26,658 nucleotides of DNA from contig DASXYU010000087.1 of the NCBI GenBank assembly GCA_036502295.1, positions 1-26,658 of the forward strand. Direction: 5' to 3'. The number at the start of each line of letters is the position of its first letter. The first letter of the stretch is position 1. The DNA comes from DASXYU01 sp036502295 (GTDB lineage: Bacteria; Actinomycetota; Actinomycetes; Mycobacteriales; Jatrophihabitantaceae). Position numbers and translations under genes: made by a program. A model generated the notes under the pieces. That model was not told the origin of the DNA and searched no databases. It saw nothing but the letters and a program-made list of their open reading frames with translations. Below are positions 1 to 9,238 of the stretch, piece by piece.

Positions 1-638
1 AAGGCGCAGACGTGCATCAGCGGGTCGTCGGACAGCGGCGTGGGCACACGCATCCACACCTGCTGATGCTTGTGGTCTTCGTCCTCGCGCTCCAGCATCC
101 ACGGTGGCTCACCGACGAAGCGCAGGTCGATCGCCGGATGCACGGCTCCCGGCGGGATGAGCGGGTCGACGCCGTCGTGATAGTCGGCCAGCGGCGGCAG
201 CGTCTCCGGCGCGGGTGCACTCGGCATCTCGGGACGATGCTCGACGCCGCCCTGGTCGAGCTGGAACGAGGCGGAGAGGACGAAGATCGGCTTACCGTGC
301 TGGATCGCCGCGACGCGACGCGTGGTGAACGAGCGACCGTCCCGCACCCGGTCGACGTCATAGACGATCGGGTGCTCCGGATCTCCGGGGCGCAGGAAGT
401 AGGAGTGCATCGAATGCACCTGCCGGTCCGCCGGCACCGTTCGCCCAGCCGCGACGAGCGCCTGCGCGGCCACCTGTCCGCCGAAGGCGCGCTGCCAGCG
501 GGTGCGCAGGCTCTGCCCGCGGAAGATGTTCTCCTCGATCTGCTCCAGGTCGAGCAACGTGTAGAGGTCGCTGCCGAGCTGGATACCGAATCCGTCCTGC
601 GGTGGCCGACTCGGACTACTCGCCGCTGCGTCACTCAT
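1..638 (-). CDS. tesB: Acyl-CoA thioesterase II (TesB family), 3' end beyond window
   Basis: This gene encodes a thioesterase that hydrolyses acyl-CoA to free fatty acid and CoA in the cytosol. The minus-strand frame from ATG 638-636 stays open to the window edge and gives about 212 residues of a protein that is usually near 290. The start reads MSDAAASSPS and is followed by the first hot-dog domain, with RTRWQRAFGGQVAAQAL and the TesB-typical stretch HSMHSYFLRPGDPEHPIVYD, then GRSFTTRRVAAIQHGKPIF. Most of the second hot-dog domain, which carries the catalytic Asp/Thr/Gln in E. coli TesB, lies outside, so activity cannot be judged. The ATG overlaps the last 8 nt of pyk, so the two are probably translated from one message. 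A pyk-tesB pair is also found in Mycobacterium tuberculosis. A minus-strand reading that starts at 634 is a shadow in another frame. Confidence 0.9.
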   Translation of the reverse strand, partial: MSDAAASSPSRPPQDGFGIQLGSDLYTLLDLEQIEENIFRGQSLRTRWQRAFGGQVAAQALVAAGRTVPADRQVHSMHSYFLRPGDPEHPIVYDVDRVRDGRSFTTRRVAAIQHGKPIFVLSASFQLDQGGVEHRPEMPSAPAPETLPPLADYHDGVDPLIPPGAVHPAIDLRFVGEPPWMLEREDEDHKHQQVWMRVPTPLSDDPLMHVCA

Positions 639-2058
639 TGCGCAGGATGTCACCGATGTGATGCACCCGGATGGTGTTGGTCGCACCCGGGGTCGACGGT
701 GGTGTTCCGGCGACCACGATCACCAGGTCGCCCGGCCTGCAGACAGAACGGTTGAACAGCGCGGAATCGACCTGACGCACCATCTCGTCGGTGGTCTTCA
801 CCTCCCACACCAAGTGGGCCTCGGCGCCCCACACCAGCGCCATCTGCCGCTGCACCTGCTCCACCGGCGTGAAAACGAGCAGCTGCTCCTTGGGCTGCAG
901 CCGCGAGAGGCGTCGTGCGGTGTCGCCCGAGTAGGTGAACGCCACGAGCGCCTTCGCGCCGAGGGCGTCGCCGATCTCCTTGGCGGCCTTCGCGATGGCG
1001 CCACCAGCGGTGCGCGGGTTGTGTCGCAGGCCGGCCGGTTCATGGTCGGAGCCTTCAGCAGAGAGGACGATCCGGCTCATCGTCGCGACCGCCAGCACCG
1101 GGTGCGCGCCGACACTCGTCTCCCCGGAAAGCATCACGGCGTCGGCGCCGTCGATGACCGCATTGGCGACATCGGAGGCCTCCGCGCGGGTCGGACGCGA
1201 GTGCGTGATCATCGACTCCAACATCTGGGTCGCCACGATCACCGGCTTCGCGTTATCCCGACAAGCCTGGATGATCTGCTTCTGCACGATCGGGACGCGT
1301 TCCAGCGGCATCTCGACTCCGAGGTCACCGCGCGCCACCATCACGGCGTCGAAGGCCAGGACGATCTCCTCGAGCCGATCGACGGCCTCCGGCTTCTCGA
1401 TCTTCGCGATGACAGGACGGCGGATGCCGACCTCGTCCATCACCGCGTGCACCAACTTCACGTCCTCCGGGTGGCGCACGAACGACAGCGCGACGAAGTC
1501 GACGCCGAGCCGCAACGCGAACTCGAGGTCAGCGGCGTCCTTGTCGGAGAGCGCCGGGACGCTGACCGCGACGCCCGGCAGCGACAGGCCCTTGTTGTCG
1601 CTGACCTTGCCACCCTCGATCACGTCGCAGAGGACGTCGTTCTCCTCGATGCCGACGACAGTGAGGGCGACGTTGCCGTCATCAACGAGCAGGCGATCAC
1701 CGACGCGGACGTCCTCGGCAAGTTGCTTGTAGGTGGTGGAGACGCGGTCGTGGGTGCCAGGGACATCCTCGACGGTGATCCGCACCTGCTCGCCGGCCGC
1801 CCACATCACCGGGCCTTCGGCAAAGCGGCCGAGGCGGATCTTCGGCCCCTGCAGGTCTGCGAGGACGGCGACGTTGCGGCCGGCGGCCTCAGCGGCGCGG
1901 CGCACCTCCTGGTAGCGGCGCCCGTGCTCGGCGTGCTCGCCATGGCTGAAGTTGAGGCGTGCCACGTCCATACCCGCCTCAACGAGGGCGCGCGCGCGAT
2001 CATCAGTTGCTGGACCGAGGGTGCAGACGATCTTCGCGCGCCGGCGGGGTGTGCTCAC
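631..2058 (-). CDS. pyk: Pyruvate kinase
   Basis: Pyruvate kinase transfers phosphate from phosphoenolpyruvate to ADP in the last step of glycolysis. The 475-residue product has normal length for the bacterial enzyme. The N-terminus (RRRAKIVCTLGPATDD, then MDVARLNFSHGEH) belongs to the TIM barrel. The B domain follows around residues 70-165. The active-site signature IAKIEKPEAVDRLEEIV with MVARGDLGVEMP lies near residues 215-250, then ATQMLESMITHSRPTRAEASDVANAV and LSGETSVGAHP. The C-terminal allosteric domain ends in IRVHHIGDILRNE. The start is GTG at 2058-2056 with no strong Shine-Dalgarno sequence. The gene begins 65 nt after the gltB stop and runs 8 nt into tesB. It stands where gltD would be expected. 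Confidence 0.97.
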   Translation of the reverse strand: MSTPRRRAKIVCTLGPATDDRARALVEAGMDVARLNFSHGEHAEHGRRYQEVRRAAEAAGRNVAVLADLQGPKIRLGRFAEGPVMWAAGEQVRITVEDVPGTHDRVSTTYKQLAEDVRVGDRLLVDDGNVALTVVGIEENDVLCDVIEGGKVSDNKGLSLPGVAVSVPALSDKDAADLEFALRLGVDFVALSFVRHPEDVKLVHAVMDEVGIRRPVIAKIEKPEAVDRLEEIVLAFDAVMVARGDLGVEMPLERVPIVQKQIIQACRDNAKPVIVATQMLESMITHSRPTRAEASDVANAVIDGADAVMLSGETSVGAHPVLAVATMSRIVLSAEGSDHEPAGLRHNPRTAGGAIAKAAKEIGDALGAKALVAFTYSGDTARRLSRLQPKEQLLVFTPVEQVQRQMALVWGAEAHLVWEVKTTDEMVRQVDSALFNRSVCRPGDLVIVVAGTPPSTPGATNTIRVHHIGDILRNE

Positions 2059-2118
2059 CCGCCCAGCGTAGTCGGCCGCAAGCGCTATCGCCGCGAGCCC
2101 GTATCGGCGGGAGCGACG

Positions 2119-2128
2119 CCTAGCTAGG
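2119..2128. repeat. 10-bp palindrome at the gltB stop codon
   Basis: CCTAGCTAGG is a perfect palindrome that includes the gltB TAG stop. It is too short to act as a terminator, and its function is unknown. It is listed because CTAG is usually scarce in such genomes. Confidence 0.3.
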
Positions 2129-5100
2129 TCCGGGCAGCGGCCATGACGACCTCGTCCACGTCAAGGCCCTCGGCCTCGGCGCGGCGCGTGGCCTGCAGCA
2201 CCCGCTTGAAGTCACGCGGCACGATCGCACTGAATCGGGCGCGTGCCGCCGACCAGTCTGCGAGCAGCGCAGCCGCCACCGCGGACTCGGTGAGTTCGTG
2301 GTGCTTCTGCAGGACGCCCCGCAGCCGCGTCGCGTCCTCATCGGAGAGTGATTCGACGTCGGCCATCTCGCCGTTGACGACCTTCGGGTCGAGGTCGAGG
2401 ACGTAGGCGTAGCCACCGGACATGCCGGCGCCGATGTTGCGCCCCGTAGCACCGAGGATCACGGCCACACCGCCGGTCATGTACTCCAGCGCGTGGTCGC
2501 CCACGCCTTCGGCGACGATCGTGGCACCGGAGTTGCGCACGCAGAACCGCTCGCCGACCACACCGCGCAGGTACAGCTCACCGCTGGTGGCGCCGTAGCC
2601 GATGACGTTGCCGGCGATGACGTTCTCCTCGGCGACGAAGGGCGCCCTCTCATCGGGGCGGACCGCGACGATGCCGCCGGAGAGGCCCTTGCCGAGGTAG
2701 TCGTTGGTGTCGCCGAAGAGACGCAGCGTGACGCCAGCGGGCAGGAACGCGCCGAAGGACTGCCCGCCCGATCCGCGGAAGGTGACGTCGATGGTGTCGC
2801 GTGGCAGGCCCTCGGCGCCGTAGCGGCGCGTCACGAGCGAGCCGAGCATCGTGCCGACGGTGCGGTTGACGTTGCGCACGGGCAGTTCGAGCTTCACCGG
2901 CGAGCCGTCGAGCAGCGCCCCTTCGCAGAGCTGGATCAGGGTGTTGTCCAGTGCGAGCTCAAGGCCGTGGTTCTGCTCGCGGACCTTCACCGGGGCGTCG
3001 CCGTACGGCGAGGACGGAACGGCGAGGACGGGCGCGAGGTCGAGGCCGTGCGCCTTCCAGCGCTCGATCGCCTTCGCGGTGTCGAGCACCTCGACGTGGC
3101 CGATCGCCTCGGCCAGCGAGCGGAAGCCGAGCTGCGCGAGCAGTTCGCGCACCTGCTGCGCGATGAACTCGAAGAAGGTGATGACGAACTCGGGCTCGCC
3201 GCTGAAACGCTCGCGCAGCACAGGGTTCTGCGTCGCGACACCGACGGGGCAGGTGTCGAGGTGACAGACCCGCATCATCACGCAGCCCGACACGATCAGC
3301 GGCGCCGTGGCGAAGCCGTACTCCTCGGCGCCGAGCAGCGCCGCGACGATGACGTCGCGGCCGGTCTTCATGGCACCGTCCACCTGCACCGTGATGCGGT
3401 CACGCAGGCCGTTGAGCAGCAGCGTCTGCTGCGTTTCGGCGAGTCCGATCTCCCAGGGCAGGCCGGCGTGCTTGAGCGAGGTGAGCGGAGCCGCGCCGGT
3501 GCCGCCGTCGTGTCCGGAGATGAGGACGACGTCGGCATGCGCCTTCGAGACACCGGCGGCCACCGTGCCGACACCGGACTCGGCGACGAGCTTGACGTGG
3601 ATGCGCGCCTCGGAGTTGGCGTTCTTGCAGTCGTGGATGAGCTGCGCCAAGTCCTCGATCGAGTAGATGTCGTGGTGCGGCGGCGGGCTGATGAGACCCA
3701 CGCCGGGTGTGGAGTGCCTCGTCCTTGCGATCCACGGGTAGACCTTGTATCCGGGCAGCTGGCCGCCCTCGCCCGGCTTGGCGCCCTGAGCCACCTTGAT
3801 CTGGATGTCGTCGGCGTTGACGAGGTAGTGGCTGGTGACGCCGAAGCGTCCGGAGGCCACCTGCTTCACCGCGCTGCGGCGCAGGTCGCCGTTCGGGTCG
3901 GGGAGGAAGCGATCCGCGTCCTCACCGCCCTCGCCGCTGTTGGACTTGCCGCCGATGCGGTTCATGGCGATCGCGAGCGTCTCGTGGGCTTCCTTGCTGA
4001 TCGAGCCGTAGCTCATCGCGCCCGTGGCGAAGCGCTTCACGATCGACTCGATCGACTCGACCTCATCGATGGAGATCGGGGCACGGCCAGCGTTCTCCGG
4101 GGCGAACTCGAAGAGTCCGCGCAGCGTGCCGCCGGCGCGGTTCGCCTCCTCGACCTTCGCGCTGTACTCCTGAAAGACCTCGTAGCGCCGCTGCCTGGTG
4201 GCGTGCTGCAGCAGGAAGACCGTCTCCGGGTTGAAGAGGTGCAGTTCGCCCTCGCGACGCCACTGGTACTCGCCGCCGACCTCCAGGCGACGGTGCGCTT
4301 TCGCGGTGGGGACGAGCGGGAACGCCTGGGCGTGCCGCGCCGCCGCCTCCTCGGCGAGGATGTCGAGGCCGACACCTCCGAGGCGCGAGACGGTGCCGCC
4401 GAAGTAATCGTCGAGGACGTCCTGAGCGATGCCGAGCGCCTCGAAGACCTGCGCGCCGGTGTAGGAGTTGATCGTGCTGATGCCCATCTTGGACATCACC
4501 TTCAGCACGCCCTTGCTCAGCGCCTTGACGTAGTTGGAGACGGCCTTCTTCGAGTCGACGCCGACGATGGCGCCGCGCTCGATGAGGTCGCCGATGGTCT
4601 CGAAGGCGAGGTAGGGGTTCACCGCCGCCGCGCCGTAGCCGATGAGCAACGCGACCTGGTGCACCTCGCGCGCCTCACCGGTCTCGACGACGAGGCCGAC
4701 CTGCGTCCGCTTGCCGGTCTGGATGAGGTGCTGGTGGACCGCGGAGGTGAGCAGCAACGACGGGATCGGTGCATTGTCGGCGTCGCAGTCGCGGTCCGAC
4801 AGGATGAGGATGCGCGCGCCCTCTTCGACGGCCTGGCTGCACTCCGCCCGGACCCTTTCGATGGCGGCCTTCAGTGCCTCCCCCCCGCCGAGGACGCGGT
4901 AGCGGCCGTCGATGAGGCGACACTGGAAGCCGGGCTGGGTGCCGTCGGCGTTGACGTGCCAGATCTTGGCGAGCTCGTCGTTGGCCAGGACGGGGCGCGG
5001 CAACACGATCTGGCGACAGGACTCGGCCGAGGGCTCCAGCAGGTTGTGCTCAGGGCCGAGGGCGCCGGCGATCGAGGTCACCATCTCTTCGCGGATCGCG

Positions 5101-6710
5101 TCCAGCGGCGGATTGGTGACCTGCGCGAAGAGCTGGCTGAAGTAGTCGAAGAGCATCCGCGGCCGGTCGGAGAGGACGGCCGGCGGCGTGTCGGTGCCCA
5201 TCGAACCGAGCGGCTCACCACCGGTGGTGGCCATCGGCGTGATGAGGACGCGCAGTTCCTCCTCCGTGTAGCCGAAGATCTGCTGGCGACGCGTCACCGA
5301 CTCGTGGCTGTGCACGACGTGCTCGCGCTCGGGCAGGTCCTCGAGCTTCACGAGACCTGCCGCGAGCCAGTCGCCGTAGGGCTGCGCGGCGGCGAGTTCG
5401 GCCTTCACGTCCTCGTCGGAGCGGATCTCGCCACGGACCGTGTCGACGAGGAACATCCTGCCGGGCTGCAGGCGCCCCTTCGCCACCACCGTGGCGGGGT
5501 CGAGATCAAGGACTCCAGACTCACTGCCGAGGACGACGAGTCCGTCGGCGGTCTGCCACCAGCGACCCGGACGCAGGCCGTTGCGGTCAAGAACCGCGCC
5601 GATGACGGAACCGTCGGTGAAGCTGACGCAGGCCGGACCGTCCCACGCCTCCATCAACGCGGCGTGGAAGGCATAGAAGTCGCGCCGCGCCGGGTCCATG
5701 TCGGCGTTGTTCTCCCACGCCTCCGGAATCATCATCAGCACGGCGTGCGGCAGACTGCGTCCGCCGAGGTGAAGCAGTTCGAGCACCTCGTCGAAGCTCG
5801 CAGAATCGCTGAGTTCCGGGGAGATGATCGGGAACAGGCGGGAGAGGTCGCCGCTCTGCTTCTCGCCCTTGCCGGGCTTACGTCCGAGCAGCTCGGACTG
5901 GAGCAGCGCCTCGCGCGTGCGCATCCAGTTGCGATTGCCCTTGACGGTGTTGATCTCGCCGTTGTGCGCGATGTAGCGATACGGATGTGCCAGCGGCCAG
6001 CTCGGAAAGGTGTTCGTCGAGAAACGGCTGTGCACCAGGCCGATGGCACTGACGTAGCGCTCGTCACGCAGGTCCGGGTAGAAGGCGCCGAGCTGGTCGG
6101 TGGTGAGCATGCCCTTGTAGACGAGCGTGCGACACGACAGAGACGGAACGTACAGCTCGAAGCCGGCATCGCGGGCGCGGCGCTCGGCGACCTTGCGGAC
6201 GGCGAAGGCGATGCGGTCCAGCGCGAGGCCGGTCTCGTCGCCCTTGCTCGAGAGGAAGAGCTGACGGAAGTACGGCATGACACTGCGAGCGGTGGGGCCG
6301 AGGCCGGCAGGGTTGGTCGGGACGTCGCGCCAGCCGAGGACCTTCATGCCCTCGTCCTTGGCGGTCTCCTCAACGATCTCGATGACCTTGCGCCGCGCCG
6401 CCTCGTCCTGCGGCAGGAATGCGGTGCCGACGGCGTAGGAGCCGGCGGCGGGGAGTTTCACACCCGAGACGGCTCGCAGGAACGCGTCCGGGACCTGCGT
6501 GGTGATGCCGGCACCGTCGCCGGAGTTCGCCTCAGCGCCTGCGGCACCGCGGTGGTCGAGGTTGTGCAAGGCGGTGACCGCCTGCTCGACGATGGCGTGA
6601 GTAGCTCGTCCGTGCAGGTCGGCGACGAAGGAGACACCACAGGCGTCGTGCTCGAACCGCGGGTCGTAGAGACCCTGCGCGGTCGGGACGGCGGAGAACG
6701 GCACGCTCAC
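2124..6710 (-). CDS. gltB: Glutamate synthase, large (alpha) subunit
   Basis: GltB is the large subunit of NADPH-dependent glutamate synthase. It hydrolyses glutamine and channels ammonia to 2-oxoglutarate to make two glutamates. The protein has 1528 residues, the usual alpha-subunit length, so no beta subunit is fused to it. Cys24 (HDACGVSFVADL) is the expected N-terminal nucleophile after removal of a short propeptide. The type II amidotransferase domain runs to about residue 430 and includes HNGEINTVKGNRNWM and DRNGLRPGRWW. The FMN barrel has GGKSNSGEGGED and GHDGGTGAAPLTS. The 3Fe-4S ligands form CX5CX4C near residues 1140-1152 (CVMMRVCHLDTC). The C-terminal beta-helix has GRNIGAGMSGGYAYV. 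The GTG start (6710-6708) has GGAG 7 nt upstream. The gene follows glnD after 176 nt, and gltD is absent on both sides. Confidence 0.97.
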   Translation of the reverse strand: MSVPFSAVPTAQGLYDPRFEHDACGVSFVADLHGRATHAIVEQAVTALHNLDHRGAAGAEANSGDGAGITTQVPDAFLRAVSGVKLPAAGSYAVGTAFLPQDEAARRKVIEIVEETAKDEGMKVLGWRDVPTNPAGLGPTARSVMPYFRQLFLSSKGDETGLALDRIAFAVRKVAERRARDAGFELYVPSLSCRTLVYKGMLTTDQLGAFYPDLRDERYVSAIGLVHSRFSTNTFPSWPLAHPYRYIAHNGEINTVKGNRNWMRTREALLQSELLGRKPGKGEKQSGDLSRLFPIISPELSDSASFDEVLELLHLGGRSLPHAVLMMIPEAWENNADMDPARRDFYAFHAALMEAWDGPACVSFTDGSVIGAVLDRNGLRPGRWWQTADGLVVLGSESGVLDLDPATVVAKGRLQPGRMFLVDTVRGEIRSDEDVKAELAAAQPYGDWLAAGLVKLEDLPEREHVVHSHESVTRRQQIFGYTEEELRVLITPMATTGGEPLGSMGTDTPPAVLSDRPRMLFDYFSQLFAQVTNPPLDAIREEMVTSIAGALGPEHNLLEPSAESCRQIVLPRPVLANDELAKIWHVNADGTQPGFQCRLIDGRYRVLGGGEALKAAIERVRAECSQAVEEGARILILSDRDCDADNAPIPSLLLTSAVHQHLIQTGKRTQVGLVVETGEAREVHQVALLIGYGAAAVNPYLAFETIGDLIERGAIVGVDSKKAVSNYVKALSKGVLKVMSKMGISTINSYTGAQVFEALGIAQDVLDDYFGGTVSRLGGVGLDILAEEAAARHAQAFPLVPTAKAHRRLEVGGEYQWRREGELHLFNPETVFLLQHATRQRRYEVFQEYSAKVEEANRAGGTLRGLFEFAPENAGRAPISIDEVESIESIVKRFATGAMSYGSISKEAHETLAIAMNRIGGKSNSGEGGEDADRFLPDPNGDLRRSAVKQVASGRFGVTSHYLVNADDIQIKVAQGAKPGEGGQLPGYKVYPWIARTRHSTPGVGLISPPPHHDIYSIEDLAQLIHDCKNANSEARIHVKLVAESGVGTVAAGVSKAHADVVLISGHDGGTGAAPLTSLKHAGLPWEIGLAETQQTLLLNGLRDRITVQVDGAMKTGRDVIVAALLGAEEYGFATAPLIVSGCVMMRVCHLDTCPVGVATQNPVLRERFSGEPEFVITFFEFIAQQVRELLAQLGFRSLAEAIGHVEVLDTAKAIERWKAHGLDLAPVLAVPSSPYGDAPVKVREQNHGLELALDNTLIQLCEGALLDGSPVKLELPVRNVNRTVGTMLGSLVTRRYGAEGLPRDTIDVTFRGSGGQSFGAFLPAGVTLRLFGDTNDYLGKGLSGGIVAVRPDERAPFVAEENVIAGNVIGYGATSGELYLRGVVGERFCVRNSGATIVAEGVGDHALEYMTGGVAVILGATGRNIGAGMSGGYAYVLDLDPKVVNGEMADVESLSDEDATRLRGVLQKHHELTESAVAAALLADWSAARARFSAIVPRDFKRVLQATRRAEAEGLDVDEVVMAAART

Positions 6711-6779
6711 TCACGGGCTCCAATAGCTCGATCGACTGTCAAAACCCGGGACGTCGTCGGCCCGTACCTATTCACGAGT

Positions 6780-6813
6780 GGTTCCGCTAAGGAACCCTGC
6801 ACACATTACAGGG
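6780..6813. promoter_or_regulatory. Two overlapping inverted repeats upstream of gltB
   Basis: GGTTCC-GCTAA-GGAACC (6780-6796) is a perfect 6-bp inverted repeat. It overlaps CCCTG-N9-CAGGG (6795-6813), a second perfect inverted repeat. Both lie 70-104 nt upstream of the gltB GTG start, in the glnD-gltB gap. Their symmetry suggests an operator, or hairpins in the leader. They do not fit the GlnR consensus (GTnAC-n6-GAAAC), so any nitrogen control of gltB would use another factor or a weak site. No convincing -10/-35 pair could be picked out. Confidence 0.4.
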
Positions 6814-6827
6814 ATGTTTCCGCCCAC

Positions 6828-6865
6828 AGGAACTGGGTTATGAGCTTGCCCTCAACCTGGTTCCT
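6828..6865 (-). terminator. Probable hairpin terminator after glnD
   Basis: On the minus strand AGGAACCAGGTT pairs with AACCCAGTTCCT as 6 bp, a 2-nt mismatch and 4 bp. A possible GAG/CTC inner extension adds to the stem. The hairpin starts 21 nt past the glnD stop codon. There is no U-tract, which is common for actinobacterial terminators. It could also act as an attenuator between glnD and gltB. Confidence 0.45.
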
Positions 6866-6886
6866 GAGTAGCGCGGAGCGCGTGTC

Positions 6887-9238
6887 TCAGGCGCGCAAAA
6901 GCTCCGCCGCGATCTCGGGGCGCGCAGAGGCAGGAACCAGCCCGCCGCTGCGCGTCGTGACGTAGAAGGCGTCCACCACGCTGCCCGCGACGGACTCGAC
7001 CCGCGCTCCGCGCACGTCCAGCTGGGCGCGCTCCAGCGCCGCCGTGACCCGGCAGAGGAGTCCGAGCGAGTCGCGCGCGCGATATTCCAGGACGGTGGCG
7101 TCGGTGGCCTCGTCGTCGAACCAGTGGACAGTGGGGGGCGGGATCTCGGCGGGCGCCGGTCTGGCGTAGGTCCGCTCCTTCTCGCGCAGCCGCTCGGCGA
7201 GGCCCGTGTCGCCGTCGAGGACACGGATCAGCTCCTCGCGCAGGCGGGCGGGGTCAGGCATGCGTCCGAAACGCGGCGCCACCACGAAGTGGTTCACCGC
7301 CATCCCCTGGTAAGTGCGGATCGAGGCCGTGCGCACATCGAGAAGGTTGAGGGCGAGGACCCCGGCGGTGCGGTACAGCGCCCCGATGCGGTCGGGGACG
7401 GCGACGGTGAGGTCGTCCTTGCCGACCAGGACGGCAACCTTGCCGTCCTCTGCCAGTGCCCGACGCCGTTCGTCGAGCGGGTGGTCGGTGGGTGGCTTCG
7501 CCCCGCGCTGCACCACCCGAACGCGGCGTACGAGCTCAGCGATGAGCGAGGCCTTCCAGTCACTCCATGCCGCGGGTCCGGTGGCCGCAGCGTCGGCGAT
7601 GCTCAGTGCGTGCAGCAGCTCGAGCATCGTCGGGTCGTCACCGACCGCGTCGAGGACGATCCGCAGTGTCGCCGGGTCGTCCGGGTCACGGCGGGTGGCG
7701 GTGTCCGGCAGCAGCAAATGGTGGCGGGTGAGCGCGCGGATCACCGCGACGTCCTGCTCCGCGAAGCCCATCCGGGTCGCGATCTGCGCGGCGACCGGTG
7801 CGCCGGTGACGGAGTGATCACCGGGTAGGCCCTTGCCGATGTCGTGCAGCAAGGCGCCCACCAGCAGCAGGTCAGGACGATCGATGCCGCGGACAAGCCG
7901 CGAGGCGACCGCGGCGCATTCGAGCAGATGCCGGTCAACCGTGAAGGTGTGCACAGGGTTGTGTTGGGCCTTGCTACGCACCATCGCCCACTCGGGAATG
8001 AGCGGTTCGAGCAGATCGGCCAGGTCGAGGGACTCCAGCACGCTCACCGCTGCGCTGCCGGAGCCGAGTAGGGCCACGAAGTCGTCCCGCGCCTCCTCCG
8101 GCCACGGCTGCGGCAGCGCCGCCGCTTCATCCCTCAGGCGGGCGAGCGTGGCAGGAGCGATCGGCATGGCGTTCTCCGCGGCGGCACGGGCGGCACGCAG
8201 CACGATCCCGCCGTCGTGTGGCGGCTTGGCATCCAGCGCGAGGACGACCTCACCGTCGTGCGCGACCACGTCCCTGGCCAGGCCGACGCGCTGCACGGAA
8301 CTCGCCGACGGGCTGGGCTGTCCGCGGCCGAGGAGCCTCCGCGATGCTTGTTGCCCGCCTCCCAGGACTCGGCGGGACGGGACGGGAGACCTTACGCGGC
8401 GCCACGCGGCATCGAGGGTGTGCGCGATGAGGCGGGCCGCCGAGTTCACCTGCAACAGGATGCTGTCGCGGTCGGGGCGGCCGTCCGCATCGAGACGGTC
8501 GAGGCAGAGGGCGACGCCGTCCTGCTCCTGCAGGCGCAGGACGTCGACGGCGCCACCGGTGATGCGGTGCAGTTCACCGCGGACGTCGAGGAGGTCGGCG
8601 TAGGCGCGGCGCACGGCCGGCGGCATGTCGACCAGTTGTGCCATCGCCAGTGCATGAAGCGCCTGGGCGTCGCGGGAGCCGCCGCGGCTCTCCTTGAGGT
8701 TCGGTTCAAGGAGATAGGCGCCCTCGCCGAACAGCGCGAGGCGTGCGTCGGAGGCAGCATGCATCTCCTCGACCCGCTCCGGGGCGGAGGCGCGCCATCG
8801 GATCAACACCTTCTCGCGAAGCTCTGCCGTGAGGGTCTCGTCGCCGGCGACGTGGCGCAGGTCGAGCATGCCCGCAACGGCCTTGATGTCCTCGTCGGCG
8901 ACCGAGACCGCCTCGTCCACGGTGCGCACCGAGTGGTCGAGGGCGACTCCGCTGTCCCAGATCGGGTACCAGAGCGCGTCCGCGATGTCGGTGAGACCGC
9001 GGACCTTGCCGTTGTGCAGCAGGACGAGGTCGAGATCGGAGTACGGCGCCATCTCCCGGCGGCCGTAGCCGCCTACGGCAGCCAGTGCCAGCCCCTGGAC
9101 AGGGGGCAGAGCGCCTTGCAGCCACTCGTCATAGGCGTCGCTCAGAGCGCGACGTAGCTCCAGACAGCGAAGTCCGGGACGGCGTAGTACGCCGTCCCGG
9201 ACCCCTGCTAATGCTGAATTCATCGGTTCGGTTCGCAA
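6887..9238 (-). CDS. glnD: PII nucleotidyltransferase / nucleotidyl-removing enzyme GlnD
   Basis: GlnD modifies and demodifies PII according to glutamine level. In characterised actinobacteria the group added is AMP rather than UMP. The product has 783 residues. The nucleotidyltransferase motif GGYGRREMAPYSDLDLVLLH lies at about 56-75, with metal-ligand D68 and D70. The GlnE-like helical region follows. The HD hydrolase domain has HTFTVDRHLLE and LLHDIGKG (H465-D466). Two ACT domains, the glutamine sensors, start near DLTVAVPDRIGALYRTAG and EYRARDSLGLLCRVTAAL. The region around 295-330 (RRVLGGGQQASRR) is low-complexity and probably a loop. The start is taken as TTG 9238-9236 because GAGG stands 5 nt upstream. 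ATG 9223-9221, which lacks a ribosome site, is the alternative and would remove 5 residues. The gene lies 15 nt after glnK in the amt operon. Confidence 0.95.
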   Translation of the reverse strand: MRTEPMNSALAGVRDGVLRRPGLRCLELRRALSDAYDEWLQGALPPVQGLALAAVGGYGRREMAPYSDLDLVLLHNGKVRGLTDIADALWYPIWDSGVALDHSVRTVDEAVSVADEDIKAVAGMLDLRHVAGDETLTAELREKVLIRWRASAPERVEEMHAASDARLALFGEGAYLLEPNLKESRGGSRDAQALHALAMAQLVDMPPAVRRAYADLLDVRGELHRITGGAVDVLRLQEQDGVALCLDRLDADGRPDRDSILLQVNSAARLIAHTLDAAWRRVRSPVPSRRVLGGGQQASRRLLGRGQPSPSASSVQRVGLARDVVAHDGEVVLALDAKPPHDGGIVLRAARAAAENAMPIAPATLARLRDEAAALPQPWPEEARDDFVALLGSGSAAVSVLESLDLADLLEPLIPEWAMVRSKAQHNPVHTFTVDRHLLECAAVASRLVRGIDRPDLLLVGALLHDIGKGLPGDHSVTGAPVAAQIATRMGFAEQDVAVIRALTRHHLLLPDTATRRDPDDPATLRIVLDAVGDDPTMLELLHALSIADAAATGPAAWSDWKASLIAELVRRVRVVQRGAKPPTDHPLDERRRALAEDGKVAVLVGKDDLTVAVPDRIGALYRTAGVLALNLLDVRTASIRTYQGMAVNHFVVAPRFGRMPDPARLREELIRVLDGDTGLAERLREKERTYARPAPAEIPPPTVHWFDDEATDATVLEYRARDSLGLLCRVTAALERAQLDVRGARVESVAGSVVDAFYVTTRSGGLVPASARPEIAAELLRA

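Noticed and set aside
658..2127. 489-codon plus-strand frame opposite pyk
   Set aside because: The pyruvate kinase reading on the minus strand has all family signatures; this one is compositional shadow.
4876..4888. Run of seven C in gltB as a frameshift site
   Set aside because: The reading frame continues intact with normal GltB sequence on both sides, so no break is visible.
6737..6742. TTGACA on the minus strand as a -35 element for gltB
   Set aside because: The sequence is perfect, but at 17-18 nt spacing the -10 position falls on the ribosome site GGAGCC with no A/T-rich hexamer.
2493..6965. 1490-codon open frame on the plus strand opposite gltB
   Set aside because: It is antisense to an unmistakable gltB, has an Asp/Glu/Arg/Val-rich composition typical of high-GC shadow frames, and shows no family motif.
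8300..8400. Gly/Arg/Gln-rich stretch in GlnD as a further copy of the coding repeat
   Set aside because: It lacks the GGGGGTCCCCC core and the GGCGTAGC end, and GlnD loops vary naturally here.
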